From Candidatus Vecturithrix granuli (lineage in GTDB: Bacteria; Moduliflexota; Moduliflexia; Moduliflexales; Moduliflexaceae), in the NCBI GenBank assembly GCA_000739535.1, contig DF820473.1, forward strand, positions 246,056-279,771: DNA of 33,716 bases. Reading direction: 5' to 3'. The notes beneath the pieces were generated by a model that was given only the letters and a program-made list of their open reading frames with translations, was not told the origin of the DNA and ran no database searches. Below are positions 1 through 7,917 of the stretch, one piece after another. Made by a program: the position numbers and the translations under genes. How positions within the stretch are numbered: position 1 is the first letter of the stretch; each line of letters begins with the position of its first letter.

Positions 1-94
1 GATCTGAACATGATCACAAGATATTTGTCAAAGAACTTTTTTATCTACTGCGTAAAGTGAGTTATTATAATGAAAGCGGGAGAGGTGGGAGTCT

Positions 95-481
95 ATGGAC
101 AGATTAGATGAGTTAGAACAACGCCTTGACGAGTATCGACGCCATTCGCAAACGGCTGAAGGTGTCGCCTTGCAAAAACTCCAACAATATCCCCAAAGCA
201 ATGGCGAATTGTCCCCGGTCGAAGTGTTGCGCCGAGAATTACTGCGACATCATACACGGACCTTATTACTGGGCGAAATTAAACAGTGGATTGAAGAACT
301 GAAAGGGTTACGGCTTTATCAACTCTATGCTTTGCCGGATATTGATCACCAAGGCGGCCCGATTCCGCATGTACAGCAACACATGACAGAACAAGAAGCG
401 ATTGAAGTGAATGCCACTTATGAAGCCAATAACGAACGTTTACGGTGGAAACCAGTCGATCTGTTTCATGAAGAAGAATAA
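95..481 (+). CDS. Hypothetical protein, charged and helical
   Basis: I do not recognise this 128-residue protein. It is rich in Glu, Arg, Leu and Gln. The first 75 residues look like amphipathic helices, possibly a coiled coil. The C-terminal part is more polar (PDIDHQGGPIPH, then an acidic tail HEEE). No signal peptide, membrane segment or Cys cluster is visible. The start follows an AGGTGGGAG ribosome-binding stretch, and a TATAAT-like hexamer lies at 66-71, though with no convincing -35 box. It stops 27 bases before the kinase gene, so the two are probably co-transcribed. The first 94 bases of the window hold nothing else I can support. Confidence 0.6.
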   Translation: MDRLDELEQRLDEYRRHSQTAEGVALQKLQQYPQSNGELSPVEVLRRELLRHHTRTLLLGEIKQWIEELKGLRLYQLYALPDIDHQGGPIPHVQQHMTEQEAIEVNATYEANNERLRWKPVDLFHEEE

Positions 482-508
482 TTTCAGTGTAAGGAAAAGG
501 GGCAGAAT

Positions 509-1216
509 ATGCAGGGAGATAAATTTGTTGTCGCAGAACAGCACCTTGAGGTTGCCAAAAAGATGTTAGAAATCTTGCAGCCTCGTCTGACAGGTTCGCA
601 AGGCAAATATACAATTACAATTGCCGGGGAGTCTGGTTCTGGTAAATCAACGACAGCCGCGGCCTTGTTCACGATCCTTCAACAACAAGGGTTGTCGTGT
701 GTGCTGTTACAACAAGATGATTATTATATCTATCCCCCCATCACAAACGATCACACTCGTCGCCAGAATCCTGAATGGCGTGGGTTGTGTGAGGTCAATT
801 TAACCTTACTCGATCAGCATCTTCAGGAATTTCTGGAAGGATGCTCGCAGATTCAAAAACCATTGATCGTGTATGCGGAAGATCGGATCGACCATGAAAT
901 CATTGACGTTGAACAAGCCAATATCCTGATTGTCGAAGGCACGTTTATCAGCCTGCTCAAGCATGTCAACGCCCGTATCTTTATTGATCGTACCTATCTG
1001 GATACCAGGATTGATCGTCGTAAACGCAGTCGTTATCAGGCCGAACTTGATAATTTTACCGAAGGCATTCTTGCCCATGAACATGAGATTGTTTCAGCCC
1101 ATAAAGCCTTTGCCGATATAATCATTACCCAAAATTATGAAGTTCTAACCCCACCCCCGGCCCCTCCTCAAAGGAGAGGGGGGACAGCAGACAGGTACGG
1201 CGAAAAACAGACATAG
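509..1216 (+). CDS. Uridine kinase-like P-loop kinase
   Basis: This 235-residue protein has a Walker A motif GESGSGKST at residues 40-48, a DDYY segment near 71-74 where uridine kinases carry the substrate Asp/Tyr loop, an EGTF strand near 143, and the arginine-rich lid RTYLDTRIDRRKRSR typical of the uridine kinase/phosphoribulokinase family. It should phosphorylate a nucleoside or similar small hydroxyl compound in the cytoplasm; the substrate cannot be read from sequence. The last 20 or so residues (TPPPAPPQRRGG onward) are translated from an inverted repeat, so the native C-terminus was probably near residue 212 and has been replaced. The neighbouring sugar-phosphate-type glycosyltransferase suggests a shared role in sugar metabolism, which is inference. 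Confidence 0.72.
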   Translation: MQGDKFVVAEQHLEVAKKMLEILQPRLTGSQGKYTITIAGESGSGKSTTAAALFTILQQQGLSCVLLQQDDYYIYPPITNDHTRRQNPEWRGLCEVNLTLLDQHLQEFLEGCSQIQKPLIVYAEDRIDHEIIDVEQANILIVEGTFISLLKHVNARIFIDRTYLDTRIDRRKRSRYQAELDNFTEGILAHEHEIVSAHKAFADIIITQNYEVLTPPPAPPQRRGGTADRYGEKQT

Positions 1217-1260
1217 CAGCGCATCCCCCCTCTCCTTTGAGGAGGGGCCGGGGGTGGGGT
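1148..1260. repeat. 36-bp perfect inverted repeat element
   Basis: Arms at 1148-1183 and 1225-1260 are perfect reverse complements (C-rich, core CCCCTCCTCAAAGGAGAGG) separated by 41 bases. The left arm lies in the 3' end of the kinase reading frame, whose stop falls in the loop. The right arm ends 5 bases before the GAGGAGG ribosome-binding site of the next gene. In RNA it would form a very stable hairpin between the two genes. It could be a non-autonomous mobile element or an intercistronic processing or attenuation structure. Confidence 0.9.
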
Positions 1261-1277
1261 CAAACGAGGAGGTCGTC

Positions 1278-2699
1278 ATGCGCGTTCTTTTTGTCAATCC
1301 ACAGGGGAACTTTGACCAGCAGGATTCCCATTTGACAGAACATCCGGATTTTGGAGGTCAATTAGTGTATGTGAAGGAAGTCAGCATGGCTCTGGCGCAA
1401 CTGGGGGTGGATGTGGATATTGTAACACGCCGGATTGATGATCCGGACTGGCCGGAATTTTCAGAACCCGTTGATTATTATACCGGCTATGAAGATCATC
1501 TGCACATTGTACGGATTTCCTGCGGCGGGCCCAACTTTCTGAATAAGGAACGCTTATGGGAACATCTGAATGAATTTGCAGAGAACATTCTGAAATTTTA
1601 TGGCGATGATTTGCCCGATTTTGCAACCGGTCATTATGGCGATGGCGGCTATAGCTGCGTGTTGTTGAAACAAAAAGTCGGAATTGGATTTACTTTAACC
1701 GGACATTCTCTGGGCGCGCAAAAACTCGATAAGCTTGGCACGAGCTGTGAGAATTTCGCGCAAATGGAGCAGCACTATCAGTTTGCTAAACGCATCACAG
1801 CCGAACGCCTGAGCATGGAACAGGCGTACAAAATCATCACCTCTACTGGCCAGGAACGGATGGAGCAATACGCACACCCGCTGTATCAGGGCGCGGTGGA
1901 TGTTAAGGATGACGCCAAATTTGCGGTGATTCCGCCAGGTGTAAACACGCGTATTTTTACGACCCGGCCTGCTGCCGACGATGAGACCATCCATCGTAAA
2001 ATTGCTGACAAGTTATGCACCTATGAAACGAAACCGTGCGTGGTGGTCTCCAGCCGTTTTGATGAGAAAAAAAATCATCTGGGGGCCGTGAAAGCCTACG
2101 CGCTTTCAAAAGAATTGCAAGACAAGGCGAATTTAGGCATTTTCATCCGCGGCATTGACGATCCATTTTCCGAACTGGAACGTCTGCCGAAAAAAGACCA
2201 GAAGATTATGCGCCCCTTGTTAGCGATCATTGAACAACAGCAATTGAAAGACAAGGTCTTTTTTCTAAATATTCAATCTCAGAAAGAGTTAGCTTCGACC
2301 TATCGCTATTTTGCCAAACTGGGGTCTGTGTTCACACTGACTGCTTTTTACGAACCCTTTGGTCTGGCGCCGATTGAAGCCGCTGCCTGTGGCCTGGCTG
2401 TGGCCGCAACAAAAAACGGCGGCCCTTCAGAAATTTTTGAAGACGGTTCTGGCATTCTGGTTGATCCGTTTGATCCTAAAGACATGGCGCGAGGCTTTTT
2501 AAAAGGGATTGATGAAGCGGCAACGTATGCCAGACTTGGCGAGCAGCGAGTGAAAACGACCTATACCTGGGAAAATACCGCGAAATCTTATCTGAAGATT
2601 ATCGCAGCAGGCGCGCAAACAACCCACACGTCCGGTTTTGTACTGCCTGCGCTGGAAGATCACGAGCGACTGTTGACCTATCTGGCGACCCGTTCTTGA
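1278..2699 (+). CDS. GT4 glycosyltransferase, sucrose-phosphate-synthase type
   Basis: I place the start at 1278, after a clear GAGGAGG site; the upstream in-frame ATG at 1254 lies in the inverted repeat. The 473-residue product opens with RVLFVNPQGNFDQQDSHL and a GGQLVYVKE donor/acceptor loop, then TLTGHSLG near residue 145, as in sucrose synthase, sucrose-phosphate synthase and mannosylfructose-phosphate synthase. The C-terminal Rossmann half has SSRFDEKKN and the GT4 signature EPFGLAPIEAAACGLAVAA with GGPSEI. A retaining NDP-sugar-dependent transfer to a sugar or sugar phosphate is expected. No sugar-phosphate phosphatase partner is nearby, so the exact product (sucrose-like or mannosylfructose-like) is undetermined. 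Confidence 0.82.
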   Translation: MRVLFVNPQGNFDQQDSHLTEHPDFGGQLVYVKEVSMALAQLGVDVDIVTRRIDDPDWPEFSEPVDYYTGYEDHLHIVRISCGGPNFLNKERLWEHLNEFAENILKFYGDDLPDFATGHYGDGGYSCVLLKQKVGIGFTLTGHSLGAQKLDKLGTSCENFAQMEQHYQFAKRITAERLSMEQAYKIITSTGQERMEQYAHPLYQGAVDVKDDAKFAVIPPGVNTRIFTTRPAADDETIHRKIADKLCTYETKPCVVVSSRFDEKKNHLGAVKAYALSKELQDKANLGIFIRGIDDPFSELERLPKKDQKIMRPLLAIIEQQQLKDKVFFLNIQSQKELASTYRYFAKLGSVFTLTAFYEPFGLAPIEAAACGLAVAATKNGGPSEIFEDGSGILVDPFDPKDMARGFLKGIDEAATYARLGEQRVKTTYTWENTAKSYLKIIAAGAQTTHTSGFVLPALEDHERLLTYLATRS

Positions 2700-2780
2700 T
2701 ATAGTTCTTTTGAGTTGCCGTCACTTGAAGCGATGGCAACTGTTCAGATTTCGCGAGTCTCGATATGCAGAGCTCCTTTG

Positions 2781-2898
2781 AAAATGTAGCGCGAAACTCC
2801 AGTTTCGCGCACCAGTGAAACGGCCGCGAAACTGGAGTTTCACGGTACATCTCATTTTCATGATAACGGGTGAGCCTACGCTCATGGCAACTCCTTTG
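2781..2898 (-). repeat. Family A palindromic repeat, copy 1
   Basis: The core at 2785-2849 holds two hairpins, one built on GCGCGAAACTCCAGTTTCGC and one on GCGAAACTGGAGTTTC. On the minus strand the extended unit begins with AAAGGAGTTGCCATGAGCG, 3 bases after the stop of the PEP-CTERM gene, and ends ACATTTTCAAAGGAG. It lies between that gene and the convergent glycosyltransferase. Related copies are at 3609, 9491, 17037 and 20254. Confidence 0.88.
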
Positions 2899-2900
2899 TA

Positions 2901-3554
2901 TCAATGCCTTTTCCTCACCATCACAAACAAAAGAAGCAATCCTCCGGCAAACAGAGCGATAGTCGCCGGCTCCGGAACAGGCGTGAACCAAACTTGCACA
3001 GGGGCATTTCTGATGTCAAGAAACTGATAATGATCTTGATTGCATACTGTCACGCTTCCCTGAACAACATTGATCGCCAATGGCTGAAGAGCTATATCTG
3101 CAAGAACGCTTTCGGTTAACGTGAGAGATGTGCTGCCGGCAACATCAGCGGAGGTCTGATAATGAAATGTCAGAATATCACCGTTTCCCGGAATAATTGC
3201 TGCGCCATATTGGGAAAACAAGATCACTTCAACCTCAAGCGTACCGGAATCAAGGCTTGTCATCTGCCAGAGCGGAGGATCATAGCCTGTTGTACGCGAC
3301 GTCAAAGTCACATCATGAATGTGAAATCCCGGCATGGCGTAAGTAAAACGGACCTGTACGCCTGTGACCAGAGTGTCATTCGTTAAAGACAAACCAAATG
3401 TGCCTGTGTCCCCCTGCAATACTGTGACCGGCGGAAATCTGAGCGTATTCTCTTCCGCCGCTGCATTTGCAGGAAAACCACAGACAAAAAATAGTGTCAT
3501 AAGAGCTATAAACCCCAAAGTACGACTCCAGCGTCCCGTGTCATATACTAGCAT
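2901..3554 (-). CDS. PEP-CTERM sorted protein with cohesin-like domain
   Basis: An N-terminal hydrophobic segment (LGFIALMTLFFVCGFPANAAA) is a signal peptide with an AxA cleavage site. It is followed by a cohesin-like beta domain of about 130 residues (opening FPPVTVLQGDTGTFGLSLTND). The protein ends with VPEPATIALFAGGLLLLFV and a basic tail, a canonical PEP-CTERM signal for exosortase/archaeosortase-type processing. The product is therefore exported and processed at the cell envelope. I chose the second Met (3554) because GAGAAGG precedes it; an upstream ATG at 3575 has no ribosome-binding site. No exosortase lies in the window. The cohesin-like fold links it to the scaffold gene just upstream on the same strand. 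Confidence 0.82.
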   Translation of the reverse strand: MLVYDTGRWSRTLGFIALMTLFFVCGFPANAAAEENTLRFPPVTVLQGDTGTFGLSLTNDTLVTGVQVRFTYAMPGFHIHDVTLTSRTTGYDPPLWQMTSLDSGTLEVEVILFSQYGAAIIPGNGDILTFHYQTSADVAGSTSLTLTESVLADIALQPLAINVVQGSVTVCNQDHYQFLDIRNAPVQVWFTPVPEPATIALFAGGLLLLFVMVRKRH

Positions 3555-3608
3555 TTTTTTCGCCTTCTCACACATGTTACAGCATTATGCCGTAGGGGTG
3601 AACCCCGT

Positions 3609-3664
3609 GAATGTAGCGCGAAAAGTTCCTTTTCGCGCCCGCGAAACTGGAGATTCGCGGTACC
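3609..3664 (-). repeat. Family A palindromic repeat, copy 2 (short)
   Basis: This is a shortened copy with twin hairpins GCGCGAAAAGTTCCTTTTCGCGC and GCGAAACTGGAGATTCGC, keeping the TACC and ATGTAGC edges. It begins 7 bases downstream of the dockerin gene stop and lies about 55 bases before the PEP-CTERM start, in the same orientation as both genes. Its GGAG end has decayed to CGGGG. Confidence 0.8.
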
Positions 3665-3671
3665 AGAGCTT

Positions 3672-4903
3672 TTATGTTTTATTTTTCACGACCAGAAGTA
3701 AGTCCAGCACATCTATAACCCCATCCTGATTCAGATCGCAACCCTCACAGGATCCTTTTTCCTGAATGCAATCCAGCACAATTTTCATGTCCTCTTCATC
3801 AACGCTTCCATCTCGGTTTAAATCACAGAAAAGAGATGTTATCGGTGTTACTGTCGCTGTTGGCGTTGACGTTGAAACGGGGATTGCCGTTGTTGTCGCA
3901 GTTGGGGTCGGCGTCAGCGTCGGCGTCGCAGTTACGGTCGGTGTTGCAGTTGCAGTTGCAGTTGGCGTTGGGGTAGGCGTCGCAGTTGGAGTTGGCGTCG
4001 GGGTTGTTGAGCCGGGACACAAGATATTTGTACTTTCCACTAAAAAGATACTGTCTAACCAATTCTGAAAAGCCGCATCCCCTGGTTCGCACAGATTGGT
4101 ATTCTTGAACTTAAACGCCTGTAATTGTCCAAGGCTCGTCAAATTGTCCGGCAACGCCCCCTGTAATTGAGTATCATTGAGATAGAAAATATAGGTCTGC
4201 ACAAGGTTGCCCACCTTAGACGGCACATTTCCACTCAGTTGCGTATGGCTCAGATCGAGGGTGTTCAATTTAGTCAGATTGCCTATTGTAGATGGAATAC
4301 TCCCACTAAACAGGTTGTACGAGAGCCAGAGCTGGCGCAAATTCGCCAGATTACCAATCCAGGACGGGATTGAATCGCTCAGGTAATTTTGATAGAGGCA
4401 GAGGATTTCTAAGGCTGAAAGCTGCTGTAATTGCAACGGAAGTGAACCGTTCAGATTATTTTTCGACAGATTCAGCGTAGTGACATGTCCGTGCATGCAT
4501 TCCACGCCATACCACGAGCAAGGCGTGTAAGTATCCAGCCAGCCGGCGCGATTGTTCCAATTGTCGCCGCCAGTATTCTGATACAGCGTAGCCAGAGCTT
4601 CACATTCAACTTGAGGAATTTCTGTCACATAGTGGCAGAACGGCAAGGCCGGCGTTGAGGTATAAGTTGGGGTTGCCGTTGGTTTCGACGTGGGCGTCCT
4701 GGTCGGCGTTATCGTTGGTTTCGGCGTAGCTGTCGGATTCGGAATCACTGTTGGCAATGGCGTGGCAGTTGGGTGTATCGTTGCGGTCGGAACCGGCGTC
4801 GGCGTAAGTTCCACAATCTCGATCATGCCGTTCTGCGTTGTGTGAGACACAGACACGCCGGTCGGATCGGAAAGCTTTGACTTGACAAACTTGAGAGGTG
4901 TTT
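3672..4903 (-). CDS. Fragment: leucine-rich repeat and dockerin domains
   Basis: This is the 3' open segment of the scaffold gene. It carries the end of cohesin 2, a Pro-Thr-rich linker, and a leucine-rich-repeat domain of about 200 residues, opening with the plant-type capping pattern ALATLYQNTGGDNWNNRAGW and followed by repeats such as LNLSKNNLNGSLP and LDLSHTQLSGNVP. A second (PT)n linker and a type I-like dockerin follow, with two calcium-binding F-hand loops (DLNRDGSVDEED and DLNQDGVIDVLD). A start at Met 4856 is possible but has no ribosome-binding site, and coding sense continues upstream into cohesin 2 once one G is restored. Expected role: extracellular recognition and attachment through cohesin-dockerin contact. 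Confidence 0.75.
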
Positions 4904-4906
4904 CCC

Positions 4907-5680
4907 CAAAGGCGCATTGGAGACAATCTCTGCTGTGATTTTCAATAAGATGCCATCGCCGGAAAATGTGCTACTATGCGAAGAAGCGATCATGACCAGC
5001 ACATCCTGGATTTTGTTGTAAGTTTCTATCGTAAACCCGGCCAGCAAATTTGCGGCGGCAACGGTTTTCACGGTGATAATTTCAGGAACCTGGATAGCCG
5101 CCCCAAGTCCAGCGCAGGGTATCGCGCCATTTGAGAGCGAACAGGTTAACGTGATCATTTCACCGCGCCGGGCCGAAAGGCTATTGAGAGAGAGCCGCGT
5201 TTCTGACAGCGTGGGGGTCGTGGTCGGCGTTGGCGTCGGCGTCATCGTTGGAGTTACTGTCGGTGTTATTCCGACTGTCGGCGTCCCTGCCGGTGTTCCT
5301 GTTATCGTCGGTACCGGCGTTGGTGTAACTAATGGTGTCTCTGTTATCGTTGGCTGCGGTGTTGGGGTTTTAGTCGGAATCCCTGTTATTATTGGTTCTA
5401 GCGTTGGGGTAATTGTCGGCATTGCAGTGATAGTTGGAGTTAGCGTCCCTGTTGGGGTTCCGGTCGTGGTTGGTTCGGACATCGTCGTCGTTGCCGGAAT
5501 CCCCGTTGTTGTCGGCTCCGCCGTCGGCGTTCCTACATTCAGAGTTAGAGCCGGCGTCGGAGTATTTGCCGGCGTACTGGTTATTGTCGGTTCCGGCGTG
5601 GGGGTCATGATTGGCGTACCCATGGTAGTTGGCTCTGGGGTTGGTGTATTGGCCGGTGTGCCGGTCGTAATTGAAATAGA
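4907..5680 (-). CDS. Fragment: Pro-Thr linker and second cohesin-like domain
   Basis: About 150 residues of TP-rich repeats (TPTPEPT, TGTPANTP variants) lead into a cohesin-like domain: RLSLNSLSARRGEMITLTCS, then AIQVPEIITVKTV, then STFSGDGILLKITAEI. The strand pattern and the FSGDG turn match the cohesin in the upstream fragment. No start codon of its own is credible; the open frame begins inside the IS200-like element. It ends at the G run at 4904-4907, after which the cohesin continues in another frame (ETPLKFVKSKLSD). Confidence 0.68.
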
Positions 5681-6266
5681 TAAACCCCCGGCTTTGCCGG
5701 GGAGACTGTCCAACGTTTGACTTTTCCGGCAGTCGTCCATGACACTGGTTGGTGACCGCCTAAGTTCATCAACACAGGAGGACGTCATGGACGAGTACCG
5801 AAGTTTAGCGCATACGACATGGACCTGTAAATACCATGTGGTATGTATTCCCCAATATCGGCGTAACGTGCTGTATGGCAAGTTACGAAAGGAACTGGGA
5901 AGCATCTTTCATGAACTGGCTAAGCCCAAAGAAAGGACGATTGAACACGGGGGGCTGTCCAGATCATGTGCATATGGTGATCTGGATTCCCCGCAATCTC
6001 TCTGGGCACGCGGATTTTTTGTCAGTATGGTCGGGGTGGATGAAGAAACCATCCGAGAGTATATCCGTCACCAGGAGGAAGAGGACAAACGACTGGATCA
6101 ATTGGATTTGTTCCGGTCGAAAGGCTCTTCACATGAAGATGACAAAGACCAATTGCTGCCATAAGCCGTGACACACATGAGAACACCGTAACCCCCTTTG
6201 GGGGGTTCCAATCTTCACCGCCTTGGGCGGTTCACAGTTTCAAGCCTCCGGTTTTACCGGAGGTTA
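5681..6266 (+). mobile_element. Degenerate IS200/IS605-family element
   Basis: The element is bounded by subterminal hairpins at 5686-5702 (CCCCGGC stem, TTT loop) and 6245-6263 (CCTCCGG stem, TTTT loop), with a further hairpin at 6190-6207, as expected for a Y1-transposase element that inserts single-stranded ends without target duplication. It encodes a TnpA remnant. It sits inside the Pro-Thr linker of the scaffold gene, whose coding pattern resumes on either side. The outer limits are estimates to within about 10 bases. Confidence 0.75.
5787..6164 (+). pseudogene. tnpA: IS200-type Y1 transposase TnpA, degenerate
   Basis: The start follows GGAGGACGTC. The N-terminus (MDEYRSLAHTTWTCKYHVV) and C-terminus (LWARGFFVSMVGVDEETIRE, then YIRHQEEED with the presumed catalytic Tyr) match IS200-type TnpA in the first frame. 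The HUH nickase motif PDHVHMVIWIP is in the second frame, reached by a shift in the G6 run near 5949. About 35 residues normally found between the HUH strand and FWARG are missing around 5990-6000. The enzyme is therefore inactive, although frame 1 stays open by chance. Confidence 0.8.
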
Positions 6267-6990
6267 TGACTGGTTTTGGGGTTGCGGTATTGGCCGGCGT
6301 GCTGGTCGTGTCTGGTTCCGGGGTTACTGTATTGGCTGGCGTGTTGCTAACTGTCGGTACAGGCATTAATAGTGCTTCTGGTGTTGCGCTTGCGGTTGGT
6401 TCCGGGGCCGGGGTGGTTTCAGGCAGGTCGGACAGGTCGGACAGGTCAGAGAGGTCAGAGAGGTCAGACAATTCTGATTCTGATGCTGCGCTCATTTCGG
6501 GGCTTGTTGCCGCAATGTCGTCTGTCTTTGAGAGAATCTTTAGAGTTCCATTATAAGGCGAGTGCAACGCGAGAAAGCCATTGGCGTCAAACAGAGTGGA
6601 ATTCTTGATAAGCGCCGGATAGCCGCCGGGCGGCATGTCTGCGCTGATTTCAACCGTAATGGTCAGCAGCGCGCCGTCGCCGGAAAAGGAAGACGATGCC
6701 GTTTTTGGTGAAATTTCAGCCGCAACCCAATGCGGCATAATCGCTTCGGTTTCCAGCAGAAAGCCGTCAGTCAGCAATTCCCCGCGTGTAAGTTCTTTGA
6801 CGCTAACGCCTTCGGGGAATTGGAGATTAACCTCAAGGCCCGTGTAAGAATTTTCGGCGTTGAAGAGCGACAACCTCAAGGTGGCTGTTTCTCCCTGATA
6901 GGCATCAACCGTATTGAGGACCAGACCTGCACCAACCGGGGCTGGCGTGGGGGTTGGAACCGGCGTGGGAGTCGAGGGGGGGTGACTTTG
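6267..6990 (-). CDS. Fragment: first cohesin-like domain of the scaffold
   Basis: In-frame sense runs from about 6980 (TPTPVPTPTPAPVGAGL) through a cohesin-like domain (VLNTVDAYQGETATLRLSLF, then VNLQFPEGVSVKEL, then SSFSGDGALLTITVEIS). It then passes through five SDL tripeptides and a Pro-Thr linker that runs into the IS200-like element. The Met at 6879 is internal to the cohesin domain, so it is not the true start. The domain resembles cohesin 2 about 1.6 kb downstream. The segment joins the membrane-anchor fragment once one base is removed from the C run at 6976-6982. Confidence 0.68.
6425..6469. repeat. Five tandem 9-bp units coding (SDL)n
   Basis: Five consecutive 9-base units (AGGTCGGAC twice, AGGTCAGAG twice, AGGTCAGAC once) encode SDLSDL... 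on the minus strand, just after cohesin 1. The unit length is a multiple of three, so gain or loss of copies would change linker length without shifting frame. Confidence 0.85.
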
Positions 6991-7029
6991 TGGACGGGGT
7001 TGACGCTGGATCAGATTGCTTCGCTGTCA

Positions 7030-7317
7030 TTACCGCGAGGGTTTTTGATTACTCTCTTGAACAGTTCCACGTCGAGGGCTGGCAGCGTTGACAGGCGTGA
7101 CACTCTCCACTGAAAGATTGTCCGGCGTCGGCGCATCCTGCGCCAATGACGCTACGGTTGGGAGCAGCGGAATTTCTTCACTTTTGGGAACCCCCGGTAC
7201 ATCTCCTTGTTCAAGATTTTCAGATAATAAGAACATCACAAGCAGCATCCCGAATAACAACAGGACAAGCAGCCAGGTTCGCTTGTTTGATGAGCCATCT
7301 TTTCTTGTGATGTTCAT
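7030..7317 (-). CDS. Fragment: N-terminal membrane anchor of the scaffold
   Basis: The 95-residue open frame begins MNITRKDGSSNKR and continues with a single hydrophobic helix (TWLLVLLLFGMLLVMFLL), which reads as a signal anchor or uncleaved signal peptide. A Pro/Thr/Ser-rich outer segment follows. An AAGGA lies 13 bases upstream of the ATG, a loose ribosome-binding fit. The native frame is lost at the T5 run 7042-7046 (plus strand). Adding one A continues the sense as KTLAVMTAKQSDPASTPSTK into the Pro-rich linker before cohesin 1. It is best seen as the 5' end of the broken scaffold gene rather than a separate small protein. Confidence 0.62.
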   Translation of the reverse strand: MNITRKDGSSNKRTWLLVLLLFGMLLVMFLLSENLEQGDVPGVPKSEEIPLLPTVASLAQDAPTPDNLSVESVTPVNAASPRRGTVQESNQKPSR

Positions 7318-7488
7318 GGTGAAGCTTGTTCCTTATTTATTGACTTTCTCCTGAGAAAGCATCCGGCTCAGACATTTGACAAAAAAGCCATCTTGTTACG
7401 CACATCTGTATGGAGCGACGAAAGCATTCAACAGATCAAAGAGTTGCGAATAGATGAATCCTCATTATCCTCCCGATCTGAAATCCAT

Positions 7489-7588
7489 GACTACAGGAAT
7501 TAAGAATACACAAGAATCCGTGCGCAGGCGCAAAAACGGTGAAGATACCCGCTGAACCCATTCCTGCTTATTCTTCATTCCTGTAGTT
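7489..7588. repeat. Family C inverted repeat (CTACAGGAAT...)
   Basis: Arms of about 29 bases (7489-7517 and 7560-7588) are imperfect reverse complements built on CTACAGGAATGAAGAATA. The same motif recurs at 21448-21474, and a related one (ACTACAGGAATCGCATATA) forms the arms at 20167 and 20224. It lies in the gene-poor stretch 7318-7758. Apart from this repeat and possible promoter sequence for the scaffold gene, I see nothing there. Confidence 0.75.
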
Positions 7589-7758
7589 CCCCCACCCATC
7601 TCGCAGAGTGCCGCCGATAACGACGATTCCCCAGATGTTCCTCTGCGCCATCAGCGCAATCTGCGTCAATCTGCAAGACTGCCCCCTTCCCCGTGCCGAG
7701 AGATGGGCGAGGTTGCGGGAACGTTCATGCCCCATTCAAGAAACGTCGAATTTTTATT

Positions 7759-7917
7759 TTATCGGTTAGGAATTCCGCAAGAACTTCCAAAAGCTGCCAT
7801 AAAACCACACGGAGTCATTTGCATAATTCCATCATACACTCTTTTCGGTGTTTCTATGATTTCTATCACTCCTTCCACCACAGCATCTTTGGCATCATTG
7901 GCAGTATTAATACCCTC
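7759..7917 (-). other. Unrecognised coding-like remnant, no start codon
   Basis: After the stop at 7918-7920 the same minus-strand frame stays open for 52 codons and reads like natural protein: EGINTANDAKDAVVEGVIEI, then KRVYDGIMQMTPCGFMAAFG. AGGAGG overlaps the preceding stop, but no ATG or GTG follows at a normal distance. It may be a fragment of a gene joined to the transposase relic upstream. The opposite strand is also open (7703-7921), so the call is weak. Confidence 0.25.

Larger units (their letters stand above)
3672..7317 (-). pseudogene. Broken membrane-anchored cohesin/LRR/dockerin scaffold gene
   Basis: Read on the minus strand, four open segments line up as one protein of about 1,000 residues: membrane anchor and linker (7317-7047), cohesin 1 with Ser-Asp-Leu repeats and a Pro-Thr linker (about 6990-6267), Pro-Thr linker and cohesin 2 (about 5680-4907), then linker, leucine-rich repeats, linker and dockerin (about 4903-3672). 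Four interruptions separate them. One base is missing in an A run (plus-strand T5 at 7042-7046). One is extra in a C run (plus G7 at 6976-6982). An IS200-like insertion spans about 5681-6266. One base is missing in a G run (plus C4 at 4904-4907). Correcting each run by one base restores continuous sense. Either the gene is decaying or the assembly has homopolymer errors; the insertion alone would inactivate it. Confidence 0.72.

Noticed and set aside
2599-2991. 130-codon minus-strand frame across the glycosyltransferase 3' end
   Set aside because: It overlaps two real genes and the family A repeat, with no start site or domain.
3766-5720. Long plus-strand open frames rich in Val-Gly (3766-4068 and 5073-5720)
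   Set aside because: They are the exact antisense of the Pro-Thr linkers of the scaffold gene; TPTPTP on one strand reads VGVGVG on the other.
3672-7317. Cellulosome gene cluster
   Set aside because: Cohesin and dockerin modules are present, but there is no glycoside hydrolase or carbohydrate-binding module in the window.
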